From Fratercula arctica (lineage: Eukaryota; Chordata; Aves; Charadriiformes; Alcidae), in contig CANTUZ010000001.1 of the NCBI GenBank assembly GCA_947846985.1, positions 34,496,727 through 34,560,726 on the forward strand: a stretch of 64,000 bases of DNA, written 5' to 3'. How positions within the stretch are numbered: position 1 is the first letter of the stretch; every line of letters begins with the position of its first letter. A program made the position numbers and the translations under genes. The notes beneath the pieces were generated by a model, which was given only the letters and a program-made list of their open reading frames with translations, was not told where the DNA came from and made no database searches. This document shows positions 26,601 to 52,623 of the stretch, piece by piece.

Positions 26601-27453
26601 GGTGACAAGCTCATCGCTCTTTCTTTCCTCCTCACCTAAACTTTGGCCAAAGGATGGTTTTGAACTGATTTCTACTAGCATGGGGTCAGATTCCAGGAAC
26701 ATCCCCCCCCCTTCCCCAGCCGCCCAAATGCAGACATGTTGTAACAACCTCTTTAGTGTGCAAGGTATTATGTTTGTGGTGGCAGTGGAAGACTTGTCTT
26801 CAACATTGGTAGTAAATGCTGTACAGGAGTGAATGGGATCGCTGTGGATAGCTAGAACTGTAGCCTGAGCCACCACTGCAGGGAATATTGCGACATCTTT
26901 TCACACTGTTGGATCATTGGTTTTATTGTCATTCCTATGTCGCCTCAGAACATTTCCTTCAAAATTAGATGTTGCGCTTAAATAAGATTTTTCAACCTTG
27001 CCACAGCAAGAGATCTTTACTTTTTACTTTGAATGCAATATGTAGGTAAATAAAAATTTCCTTACTTGAAGCATGAGTTGAGGAAGGCACTTTGTTACTT
27101 TTTTTTTTTTTTTTTTTGAAATGGATAAATTGTGCCCTCTGTGTTGTACTTAGGCAATATCGTAGTTCCGGCAATTTTACTAGTCACAGACTGTGCAAGT
27201 AGTGTATCTGCTTCTCGTGTGATCACTGGGGCTTTCTTGGCATGCTGCATACAGAAGAGTTCTCAAGACCTACATGCTGTATGTGACAGTTTTAACGCAT
27301 CCATGAATAGGATGCTTTTTTACTTCTTACATGCTTTGTGAGTGCCTATAGAAAACAAAGCATGTAAGCTTTTGTTAAAAAAGTTAATTTTAAGAACGTG
27401 TAGACATGGAAATTGCCTACAAGGTTGGGGTTTTTTTAGCATCTTCTGAAGAC

Positions 27454-27474
27454 TTTTTTTTTTTTTTTTTTTTT
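27454..27474. repeat. Poly-T tract (one of four long homopolymers in this spacer)
   Basis: Twenty-one T. Similar tracts stand at 27099-27117 (T), 27720-27734 (A) and 28455-28471 (T). Nothing adjacent identifies them as retroposon tails: there is no recognisable SINE or LINE body and no target duplication was seen. Confidence 0.9.
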
Positions 27475-28987
27475 ACTGGGGGGACACAGAAGCAGGTCAT
27501 GGGTTGCCTCAAGATGGCCTCAGATACAAGAGAGCAACAGTCTAGTTTGTATATACAGTCACGTTTCCTTCTCTTTGCCTTCAGTGTTTCACTTGCTGAT
27601 CCCCTTGTTTTCCTCTCCAAACAGTTCTTGAACATGTACGTAAAGGTACTGTTACACTTTCTACATTGAAAAAAGCACAGAAGGCGATTGCCATTTTTTA
27701 ATGTGTTTAATCTGCAGTAAAAAAAAAAAAAAAACACCAAACAAAACCAAAAGGTAACCTGACTTTTCTAAGCATATGAATTATGTACTTCTAAAACAAC
27801 AAAATGATCAAGGTCATTTTCATTTTAAAAAGCAGAAACTCAAATTTAACAGGCCTTGAAATCCCATTTTAAGAAGTTTTTAATTTAAATATTTCAAAGC
27901 AAGTCTGTTCTTCAGATTAGGGGAAGGTGAAGCTTATATTAAAAAACCCAACTACAATAGAGCAAAATACTGAATTCTATTCTCATCTTATTCTCATTTA
28001 ACACTTTGCTTTTTAGATATGCAGTTTAGCATTCCACATGAGGTTGTCTTTATTTTCTTTAAGCCACGATTATGTCAAATTAATTCCTCTTTTCTGTGTG
28101 TCACACAGTGTTAATAACATTACTGGGCTTGCAACATCTCAAGAGCTGTTTAGCCACAAAAATGAATGCTCCAGAAACTGAACCTAAGAAAAATTGGACC
28201 ATTGTGTGTTTAAAGCCTGTGTAGATGGCTCCATAAACTCAGTGGTAGAGTTCGAGATGTATAGTATGGATGAAGGCAGTGCAGTACCTCTGTCTTGGTT
28301 TTTCAAGGCTAGAAATCCTAAGTCACTCCATCTTTGTGAGTGTTTCAGCTTAGTACCTTCCTTAGAGATTTAATATGTAATAGGATCAATCCCAGTAATT
28401 GCAGAGTTTTGCAAGTAAGCAAAAAGGGTGAGGTTATAAACCTTTTTTCCTTTCTTTTTTTTTTTTTTTTTCCTCCTTACTGGTAAGCAGTTTCTCTTGC
28501 AGGGAACGGAGGTTAGCTTCAGCAAAGCTAAAGGAGCTAGCATGAATGGCTGCTATCCATGTGGAATAAAGAGGGGTTGTAATCTTATGTCAAAAGTGTC
28601 TAGTTCAAGGATTTATAAATACAGTGGCTGTTGTAGATTCTGAAGGGTCTTGAGACTCTTTGGTCTGCAACTGCATGTAAATACTTTTGCCGTAGTAGCT
28701 GGATAGCAGATACTTGTTAGACACTACAGTGGTATCATGGATACAAGATTCTTGATGGAGGGGTTTCTTTGATGTTGGGATGTGCGAAGGGTTTTGATTC
28801 TGCGGCCACGCACATTCCCTTCCGCAGCCCCTTTTCCTGCCGTTTGTTTCCGATTTAGCACAATATGCGCTTTCCCGTGTCCCCTGGAGCAGCTTTGTGG
28901 GAAAGGTATGCTGTAATTGGTTTATAACCATTCATAATGACCTGGCAACTCGGTATGAATAGCAACGGGGAGCAACTTAACTTGTGA

Positions 28988-28993
28988 TTTATT
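28988..28993 (-). terminator. CNMD: Candidate CNMD polyadenylation signal
   Basis: tttatt on the plus strand gives AATAAA on the minus strand, 452 bases after the CNMD stop. Two closer candidates are at 29328-29333, inside an A-rich run of the transcript, and at 29263-29268. Which one is used cannot be told from sequence alone. Confidence 0.4.
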
Positions 28994-29444
28994 TAAGTGC
29001 GCTACATGGATGAAAGGTACTCCCAAGTGTACAAGTTGAGCTAGTTGCCTAATTGGACGTAAATTTTCACATCTAGCTTTGAAAGAGAGGGTTTTGTTTT
29101 GAAAGGCTGAATTTGGATTTATGAGCAAGCTTCTGGGCTGCTAAACCAGTTTGTGAGCAAAGTTTAATACTGTCTTTTTGGGGGATGTCTTAGTTTTTGA
29201 ATTCAGTAAGTGCTCGTATACCCTTGTTGCTTGTAAAGCTAATGGAATGTTAACTTCAAATTTTTATTTACAGTTAGAATATCTAACTTTGCTTTTGGTG
29301 CAGAAACGCACACTTTTGGGGGTTTTTTTTATTTTTTTTTTTTTTTAAAAGCCAGGATTGGTACTGCTGCTTTGGATGTAGTCTTCTACCAGTTCGTCGT
29401 CATTGCGTTCCTGCTTCTTTTGCCAAGGATCTGGATGCTTTTTC

Positions 29445-43342
<13,898 letters not shown>

Positions 43343-43690
43343 GGCTGCCGCGGCAGGGAGAGCTACCCCGGCCTCCGCCGCCGCCCCGATCCCGGCCCCG
43401 GCCCCGACGGGGAGGCAGCACCGCCCCGGCCCGCCCCGGCCCCGGCCGGGAGGGGGGCGTCAGCACCGCCCCCCTCCCCTCTCCCCGGGCACAATGAGCC
43501 CCTTGAGCCGCCCAGCAGCTCCCCGAGGTTTCGACCCCCCGTTCCAGCCCGTCCCCACCACCATCACCCCCGGGGCTTGTCTCCAGCTTTGGAGAAGGGC
43601 GAGTCAGGGGGGTGTACGGGATACCTCTCCCCCCGCCCATGCCACTGAGGAGAGGAGAGGTGCCCCGGCAGGCAGGCGGCCGTCGTAAAA
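43343..43690 (-). promoter_or_regulatory. CNMD: CNMD 5'UTR and GC-rich promoter region (CpG island)
   Basis: Upstream of the start codon the sequence stays very GC- and CpG-rich up to about 43640 and contains several GGGGCGG-like or CCCCGCCC-like Sp sites (for example about 43416-43450). No TATA box is seen at a clear distance. The exact transcription start cannot be placed by eye. The CpG island also covers exons 1 and 2 (about 42120-43640). Confidence 0.65.
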
Positions 43691-44414
43691 AGCAGCTTTT
43701 TAAAACAGAAACAGGACTTTAAGTGCTTTTTTACATTTGCCGCTGGAATTCGCAGGCGCTGGAGCTCTCAAGCTGCTGCTGGGTGCCTGGTGCAAGTCCT
43801 GCCTCTGGCTGAGCCCCACAGGATCAGCGGGGGCAAAGCGTGGGGGAGTGGGGGAAATTAATCTTTTCATTGAAAAAGGTCATGGATACCCTGCGACTTA
43901 ACCTCTAAAGTGGACACTTCCCTGGGATTTGTTCCATTTCCTGTCACTCGTGATGCTCATTTGGGTGGGTTTTTTTGAGCATCTAAAGTATAGTAGGATC
44001 ATAGGAAATTTGGGTTGCAAGGGGTGTTCATCCGCGCTTATTTGCTTGGTCTAATATGGTACATGGGAAGCTTTTAAGGGCTAAAACTGGCGGTGTGTGT
44101 CTGTCCGTGTGTCTATCCGCATCTCTGTTTCCTTCATGCACCGCATGGACATCCTGCCTGGACATACATGCACATGGATGTGTCTGTGTGTGCACTCTCC
44201 GATGCTGGAGAAGAAACCAGTGCTGGACCCCTTTGGGGCTGACATTGTCAAAGATGGAGCAGAATGTCCTTCATAAGTCTGGAAGCAGTGAAAACAAAAG
44301 ATCAACTGCAAAAAGAGCGTGGAGGAGAGATGTCTGGGTTGAGCCTTGCCCTGCTTGCTCAGTGGCCCAGCTCCAGTCACCCAGACAGGACATGGCACTG
44401 GAGGCAGGGGGGGC

Positions 44415-44862
44415 ATTGATCAGGTCCCCTCTCAGTCTTCTTTTCTCCAGGCTAAATAGACCCAGGTCTCTCAGCCTTTCCTCATAAGAGAGCTGCTCCA
44501 GTCCCTTGATCATCTTTGTAGCCCTCCACTGGACTGTCTCCAGCAGTTCCCTGTCTTTCTTGAACTGGGGGGCCCAGAACTGGACACAGTACTCCAGATG
44601 TGGCCTCACCAGTGCAGAGTAGAGGGGGAGGATGATCCCTCACCAGGGCAGAGAAAAGGGGAGGATGACCTCCCTCGACCTGCTGGCCACGCTCTTTCTA
44701 ATGCATCCCAGGAGACCATTGGCCTTGGCCACAAGGGCACATTTCTGCCTCATGGTCAACTTGTTGTCCACCAGGACTCCCAGGTCCTTCTCTGCAGAGC
44801 TGCTTTCCAGCAGGCCAGCCCCTAACCTGTACTGGGGAGACCTTGCCACGTGGGGCCCCATC
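44415..44862 (-). mobile_element. CR1 fragment with internal 34-base duplication
   Basis: Minus-oriented CR1 from 'gatcaggtcccctctcagtc' through 'actggacacagtactccaga', 'ccattggccttggccacaag' and 'ccaccaggactcccaggtcc'. A segment starting ctcaccag at 44605 is repeated at 44639, a 34-base tandem duplication not expected in CR1. Confidence 0.93.
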
Positions 44863-47800
44863 TCACGCTGGAGCAGTGCCTACACCTACCAGCTCTGCTG
44901 TAGCAATTGTTTTTTTTCACAGTGTACATCTCCGTTTATATTTCTCTTCCCCTCTCTTCTCCATTTCGCTTGTCTGGCAGGGCTTGCTCAGTTGTAGCAC
45001 GCTGCTGATGTGTCCCCCCCATCTTAGAACTTCTGGGATCTTGAGAGCAGATGCTGGGCAATGGCCCCATCCCACCGCGGCTCATCCCAGCTCTGCGCGC
45101 CCCCAGGAGGCAGGTTTGGCCCCTCTGGTTGATTTCCTACACTTGCCTCTCCTCTGCACCCCACTCCATAACTGCAGAAGTCTTTGCTGTTTTTCACATG
45201 TAAATCACCTCGCTGACGGGACCAGTAGCTTAAAAACCGTCATCAAACAATGCAAAAGTGGAGAAAACTCAGGCCCTGCTGATCGCCTTGCATCCGTGTG
45301 TTTGGGGACCGAATCCCAGAGACACTCTCCTCGTTTTCCTTCCCTTCAACCCAAATTCATCCTTCCTGTCGATTACTGTCGTTAACGATCAGACCTTAAA
45401 CAAAAATTTAACGGACATAGTTGCGGCCGAAAATAAACACAATCACAGCTCATTAAATCAAAAACGAAGCCTACTGTGCAACTTCCTAAACTAGGGCATA
45501 TTCTAGCCCGCTCTGGAATGACATACTGTTGTAGGTTGGGGCTAATAATAAGATTATGATCCTCTTCATTAGCAAGTATTTTGTTACACCAAAAATCTCG
45601 TGAATGGATATGTCTATCTTGGCAAAATGTGAGAATCCCAGCCTTTGATCTCAAACCTCCATTTAGCATCGCCGCTTTAAAAAGACAGATTTATTTTAAG
45701 GCCCCTGTGCTCATCTCCCATGGGAAAACGTGCCAGGGAGGGAGCGCTTGCCTGGGAAGAGCTGTTGCTCGCTGGGGTTCGGCTCGTTTGAGCTGCTTCC
45801 CTGCGACTGAGGTGGGGGAACAGCTCTGCCCCCATCCTGGTACCGAACTGAGCACCCCACGGCTCCTTGCCTGGGATGCCAATGTAAGGATGGAGGGAGG
45901 CTATGCCATTTTGGCTAGCAAAATGGTGGCTGGGGACATGGCACGGAGGGGGAGCATTATCAGAGACACTATCGGTGCAAGAACGAATAGGTGTAATTAA
46001 TACATCTATGCTGGATGTTTGCAGAGGTACCTTCACTCCAGGTGCTGCGAGGGCAGCGTGTGGTGAAGAGCAGTATCACCCCACAGAAGGTGAAGGATGG
46101 GGTTGGAGGGCTCACCCCTGCCGGGATGATGGGGCAACGGTGGCCCCGGCTGGGGCAGAGTCCCGCCATCCCAAGCAGCGGTGCCAGTCACGAGCCGATC
46201 CGCAGGGACAGGCGCCCGGCTGCCGGTCCTTGGTGTGCTGGGGTGTGAGACGGGTCCTGCTGGCGTGGGGAGATGTGGGTGGGAGAAGCTGTCCTTCGGG
46301 AGGGAGCCGTTCTGCCCAAACCCTGGGATAGAAGCTGTGCAGCGCTGCCTTCTCAAGCCAAGGTGCAAAACCCCCGAATAATCCTCCAAACATATTTTTC
46401 TCATGCAGGGAACAACCCCAGATTTTATTTTCTATTTTTTTTTTTTTTTCTCCCCAAGCTCGGAGCATCGCTGCCTCTTCTTCTTTTGTTCCACGGGCAG
46501 AGGAAGAGCAGCACGACATTTCAAGCAGACAGAAGAGAAAAAAAATGTTCCCGTTACACGATTTGCAGCGTACCACCTCTCATTAACCCCCGTGTTCACG
46601 CTTCGCCTTTTGTGGGGGGATGTATCTGTTTTCCTTGGAGGGTGCGGGGAGCGCATCTTTTGCCATTTGATTGATCAGGGGACAAGAGAGAGAAAAACGG
46701 TGTTTTTTTTTTTTTTTAGACAGATGCAAATCCGAACAAACAGCCCAGCATTCAGCAGCTCCAGACGCTCGCTGGAGTGGGCAAAGATGAGTGGAACAGC
46801 CAGTGTTTGCAGGGCTTAGGACACAAAAAAAACGTGACTTGCCTTTCACCGCCTGAATTCTTCATTTGCAATAAAGATGACGATGATAGTAGTGTCTGAG
46901 CTCAGTCTCCTCTCTAAATAACATGTGTGTGCTCAGCTGGATTAAGCCAACTTCTGAGACTGGAAATCATAATAACAGTCTTTTACAGGACAGCCTTTCT
47001 GGTCGTCTAATACTATTATCCTCCGGGCTGAAAAGCATTCCAGAGTACTTGGAGTGCTACGATGAATGTGAGGTTGCTTAGCCGATAGTACCAGCTTGTC
47101 TCAAGGAAGCACACTTTCTCATTATTTTCCAGTTTAAAGGAGAAGTTTAGAAGGAGAAGTGGAAATATTAAAAATGAGAAGGATTTGGTGATGCTGTGCG
47201 CCTTTCCGAAAGACTCTTGTGGTGCCTTATGCGTTTTTTCTTCATTTTCTAAGTGGCCCAAATAGCTATTTGAACTCCTCAATGGCCTGAACAGAAATTC
47301 CTGAGGGCAACTGAGACCAGGCACCCGATTCACTGCTCTGCTTTTCCATGGTTTTACACCACCATAGCCTGGTGGTGATTCCGGTCCCACTTACTTGATG
47401 TCTCTGCAAAATAACTGAGGTCCTTTGGGGAAAAAGTCCTACAGAAAAAGGAAATTTTGGCTTTGGTATTTGACCGATGACAGCCTGAGGATTTTGAGAA
47501 ACTCTAAGGATCCTTGCTGGCAGTGAGACCGAAGGATGAAAAACCACCTACGTATGTCATCTCCACAGCCCTTGTCTCTGCGGTGACCTTGGATGTTGTG
47601 GTGTCTCTGGGATGCTGTCTTTTCCTCCTCTCCCTCCCTGCCCCATGTGCAGGGTGTGCTGACACCGTCCTCCCTCCTTTGACCGGCAAGACATGAAATT
47701 TCAAACCCCAAAGCCATTGTTTTTCCTGGTAGGCTGTGAAATTCTTCCTGGAAAGCGCTGCAATGTCCCTTGCTCTGATGCTGCTCTCTGGAGAAGATGG

Positions 47801-50800
47801 GCATCCCCATTCGGGGTCCATCCCCAGCAGGACGGCACGGTGCAGCCGAGTGACCCCGCTTGAAGGGGTGGCCCAAAACGTGCTCAGTGTAGGACCGCGC
47901 TCATCCCGAATCCTTCCTCTTCTCTCCGGCGGTCAGGTGAGGACATATGGCCCATCACAGTTTGCTGTTCCTCACCCTGGGGCGCTAAAGGCTGATTTGT
48001 TTTTCCCCAGGGCTGAATCCCATCTATCCATATGTCTTCCTCTTATTCTTCCTAATTTAGCTAGTGGCTGCGCCTTCTGTTTTCCTTGAATTAAAGAAAT
48101 AAAATAAAATAACTAGCCGTCATCACATGCTTTCATTCCTACCTCTAATGATGTGGTCTCTTTTGTAGCTATTCTGTGTAAATTGCTCATAGGCTACTTT
48201 CTTTCTTAACCTCCAACCACAGCTTTGTGCTTTGGAGGTAGTTATTATCTTAAACAACTTGGTAGCATCAATCTGTTTCTTTCCCAGAGGCTTCTTTACA
48301 CTTTGATGAGAAATCTGCTAAGTTTCTTTTTTGCTTTGTAGCGAAGGCCGAGCCTGTTTGTTTTTTTTTTTTTTTATCTTTCCTCATCCGAAGGCACCCA
48401 TGAATCAACTATATTTCTCTTTTTCAATCTATGCACCGTTCTTCTAATAATTTCATGACCCAACTTTAGAGAATATTTCCAATGAGATTGTCCTGGAGGC
48501 GCCTGCAGCACCCGAAAGTTTTTCACAAATACCATCTCCTGAAATGTTTATTTTACTCACCCTTCTGACAACACTTTAAACACTTTTTTTTATTCTTTTT
48601 CACCTTCGTTACCTTTGTGAGACGTTTGCGCAGATTGATTCCAGTGAGTTTAATCCTTATTCACCCACGCTCTGTTCTTTTATTTAGCCTCTTACATCAA
48701 GCCTTTTTGATCCAACCTATAATACTTCTCCCCCTGGATTCAGATGTGTACTGCAAAAAAAAAGGATTCTTCCAAAAAAATCTCCCTCACATCAGATTTA
48801 AGAAACTAAACCTGGGAGAGTAAAAGGACCAGTAAATAACCATGTCTTCTGCTAAATTTTAGTGCTCTGTTGATATTTTTTTTTTTTTTTGGTCGCTTCA
48901 CATCCCTTTTCTTGAGGTTGCTGGTCCTCAGAAATGACTATGGACACTACGACATTTCCATCAAGGTGGTCCAAGGCTTCTCCGTTCCCCGCTGAAGGCT
49001 GTGAGAGCTTTATTCTCTACGAGAACCTCTGTGCTTAGGGTGGGACACGGTGGAGAAAACCGGGAAGTTCTCATGGAACTCTTGGATAAGTATTTCCCTG
49101 AAAGATAAAAGAATAGGGTAGAGAGATACCAAGAGCAACCGTAATTTCTGGACACTCCCTGTCCTCCCTCCATGGCTTTCTTTACAAAATCAAGCTCTAG
49201 CAACAACAAGGATAATCATTTTGGCCTGGCTAGGTCCAAATGTCCTTTCCCGAGGACATGATTTGGTAAGCCTGGAGCAGCGGTGTCCTCATGTGTGTCT
49301 GGTGTGGACTGCTGAGGGGAGCAAACACTTGAGAAATAGCATGAAAAACTCTGAGGGCCTTTCACCTTGGACAGCCTGGAATAGCGAGGGATGGAGGGAG
49401 GAATGTCAGCCTGTGAACCTGGAGGTCAGGTGAGGTGGGAGAAGGGATGGTGAGCTCCTGGGAAGAGCTGGCTGCCGTGGGGCTCACAGCCATGGCTGCC
49501 CCCAGCACCCTCAGCACAGCCCTGAGAAACGGGGTTATCCCACGGTGCCATGAGCAGCCATTTCCATGGCATTCCCTAATCCCAAAAGGGGGAACTGTCA
49601 AATAATTTAAGCTCCACATGTTATAGCCTTTCTACTCTGGGCCACGCACGGCATGGGGGAGAGCTGAGGAGCCGGAAAACACCAGCGCAGGAAACCAGAC
49701 TAATTGGAGAGGGGGTGGCAGCGGCCTCTGTCCACCAGTTTGACCTCCATGGGGTCCTGCAAGCGCAGGGGCAAAGCCCAGCCCCACTGCTGGGATAGGG
49801 GGACGTCGGGGTGGGCTGAGGCTGGGCTTGGCCTTCCTCTGCTCCTCGCTGGCAAGGCTTTCTCCTCGCTGACAGACCTTCTGGTTGTTGCCTCAAGCTG
49901 CTCACCTGTCCTTGCACAGTCTGACGGACACAGTAAGGACTTGTCTCCAGGAAGTTTTTGGGCTGTTTTTGGGGAAGCAAAAGAGTTAGCTTGCAGAGAA
50001 CTAGATAAATGTTCTGCGGTATTACGCTAGGTGGAGAGAACTGCCTCGCAGCTGCTCTACCTTCCTCTCTTTGAAGGTCTCCACCATACATGGTCTTGGT
50101 GGCCCACAGCAGATGTTCAAGGTAGCTGATTTCCTTGCTTCTGCCCACAGAAAGCCAAACTCGTCTGCGGTCATGACCACACATGACTCCCTCCTCCTGC
50201 AAGGAGGTGGCTGCAGTTGCACCAGAGCATCTCATTGCCATAAGGGAAGTCCATCCTTCCTGGCTGAGACCAGCGAGCGGCTCTGTGGGAGAGATGTCCT
50301 CTGTGCAAGCTTGGCCTGATGAAAAGAGCTTTGTTCCCCCACTGCCTGTGCTTGTTGGTGCTGAAGAAACCTGGTCCCCAGCTGTGGCAATACTGGTTTT
50401 AAAGACAGAGGTGACTGGCATAGCCTTTGCTCTGTGGTGGAGATGCAGCTGGGTGGTCCCTCATGCGATGAATGAGTTAATGTGTGAAGAGGTTGGAGGA
50501 AGGCGTAAAGCGCTGAGCATTTCTCTCGTGTTCTGAGGATAATGCATTTTAAAGATCAACTTGGGTTTGCCCGCAATGTGATTTGTTTAATTATTTAAAG
50601 CCTGTTAGCATATTTTCCTCAAGGGATGGAAAATCCTCAGCGAAAGGATCCTTACATCAGAACACAGATCTCCATTGTATGCTGAAGGTCTGGGCCCACA
50701 CCCAGGCACCCACACTGATCCCAGCACGTTGTATGGTGGAAACACCGTGCAAATACCCACCTTCCCAGCTCCAGAAGATGCCTCATGCCAGCCTCTTCTC

Positions 50801-52601
50801 CACACCTACAAGTCACCAAGTGCCTACAGGGGCACTTTGTAGGGCAGCTGGGGTTATAAGTGGTGGGTACCTGGTATGGAGAAGGTTTTATAATACAGTT
50901 CTCAACCTCAGCCCTTTCCAAGCCTGTGCTTGGTTTGGTATGTCTGCATGGTGCAAGGTGGGATGATGTTGAGATGGGACTCCTGTTGATCCCCAAGGAA
51001 GAGCTTTCTGGTTCAGGAGTCTCATCTCCGTATGGCTGCACGGTGGAGGACTGTATGAGGAGGTGCAGAGAAGGTGTGGGAGCGAATGGCCCTGCCACAG
51101 GACTGGATTGACAGGATCCCAGGTGCTCTTGTTCTGCCTGAAAACAGTTTCTTTCTCCATTTTACTGTGACAAACAGCACGTGCAAGGCTGACCCCACAC
51201 CGCTGAAATCCCAAGGGGTGGTGCTTCTCCCTTTTTCACTGCCTCCCCCATGAAGTCTCAGTTTGGCAGCTCCTCTATGCCACCTCCGGGTCTGACCTGC
51301 AACCTCCTGTTTAAAAGGGAAAAAGCTCTCAATTGTTCTCAACTTTGAGAGAAACCACCATGTTTCATGTGAGCAGACACATGCCTGTGTTGGGCAGGGT
51401 CAGGTGGCTGAGGCAGGACTTCTCTTCAGCATCCCCATTGTACCCAGAAGGTGTTACACACCAAACAAGCTATACCAGACACGAGCTCCTCCTTTCATCT
51501 CCTTCTGTTGCACTGAGCAACGAGTGCTAACAGAGGTGCCAGCAGCTGCAGCCATCCTGACTGTGGGACAGGTTGGAAATGTTTTGGTCTTGGTGTGAAA
51601 GAGCACTAGGGCTTTCCTCTCCTTTGCGCGGTTCACGCTGGTTTCTCCACGAGGAGCCTTCCTGGAGAAGGGATGAGCTGTGGGCTGTCTTGCAGCTCAG
51701 AGATTTAGAGAGTAATGGGGACCCTGGTCTCCCTGGATGGGGGACCACATCCCCACCCGGATGGGTGCGTTGCCACCCGGGTTTCCCAGCACTGCTCGAT
51801 GCTGCAGGTACCTAGGTACCAGAGCTGGCGCCCCGTTGCCTTGTCTGTGCTGGTGTCTGCAGCACCTTTTTATTTCACAAATCGCAGGGGCACTGCTTAG
51901 ATTTGCTGTGACATTGTGACAGGGGACCCCGGAGACCGACGCTGCTGGCGCTGGCAAGGCCCTGACGTCCTCGTGGCACTCCAGCTGGGTCAGCGCAGGT
52001 TCAAATCGTTGTGGATTTTTATTTTGTGTTCAGCCGTTGAGACCCGGACTCAAGGCTCGAGTGGGGCACGGTGGCTGGTTTCCACGAGGTCCACCCTTCA
52101 ACCGGTTTTACAGCTGAGTTGGCCGAGGTGCAAAGGGGTCAAAAGCCCCGAGTGAAACACGCTGAACGGGCGGCTCATTAAGGGCTGAACTCCAGCCCCC
52201 TCTTCCCAGCCCTCTGCTCTAATCACTGGGCGAGACGTGGGAGAGCCTCGTGGGGCTGACGCTGATGAAAGGAGTCAACAGCTTTATTTTGGAGCTTTAT
52301 TAGCGAAAAGAAGTAAAGCCAATGTGCCCGACTCTATTATTGAACGCATAATCTCTGCCTGCTTACAGCCAGAGCTTCCCAGCCGTTTAACGAGGAGGCT
52401 GAACAATAAAATATGTTAGGTCCAAAATGGCTAAAGCGGAGGCAAAGCAGGAGGTAAGCCATCTAATTGGAGAAGTTGCAGCGGGAATCTCACCCCGGGG
52501 GGTCTGTCCCTTGGGATTAGCGGTTCGCTGACATCTGGGTTGCGTGGCACTGCTGCCTTGCCCTGGGTCCCACCGGGGCTGATGGCAGGGAGCCAGGCAG
52601 C

Positions 52602-52623
52602 AAAAAAAAAAAAAAAAAAAAAA
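52602..52623. repeat. Poly-A tract
   Basis: Twenty-two A with no recognisable retroposon body upstream. A comparable T20 tract is at 54203-54222. Confidence 0.9.

Larger units (their letters stand above)
22941..29444. other. Spacer between the convergent SUGT1 and CNMD genes (includes CNMD 3'UTR)
   Basis: No exon was recognised. The spacer holds a CR1 3' end (23480-23602), several long homopolymer T/A tracts (27099-27117, 27454-27474, 27720-27734, 28455-28471) and otherwise unique sequence. The part nearest 29444 must contain the CNMD 3'UTR. Candidate minus-strand AATAAA signals are listed separately. Confidence 0.7.

Noticed and set aside
44640..44861. Minus-strand frame with a protein-like reading ([18 protein letters not shown])
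   Set aside because: This is the known CR1 ORF2 C-terminal region, so it is part of the transposon fragment and not a host gene.
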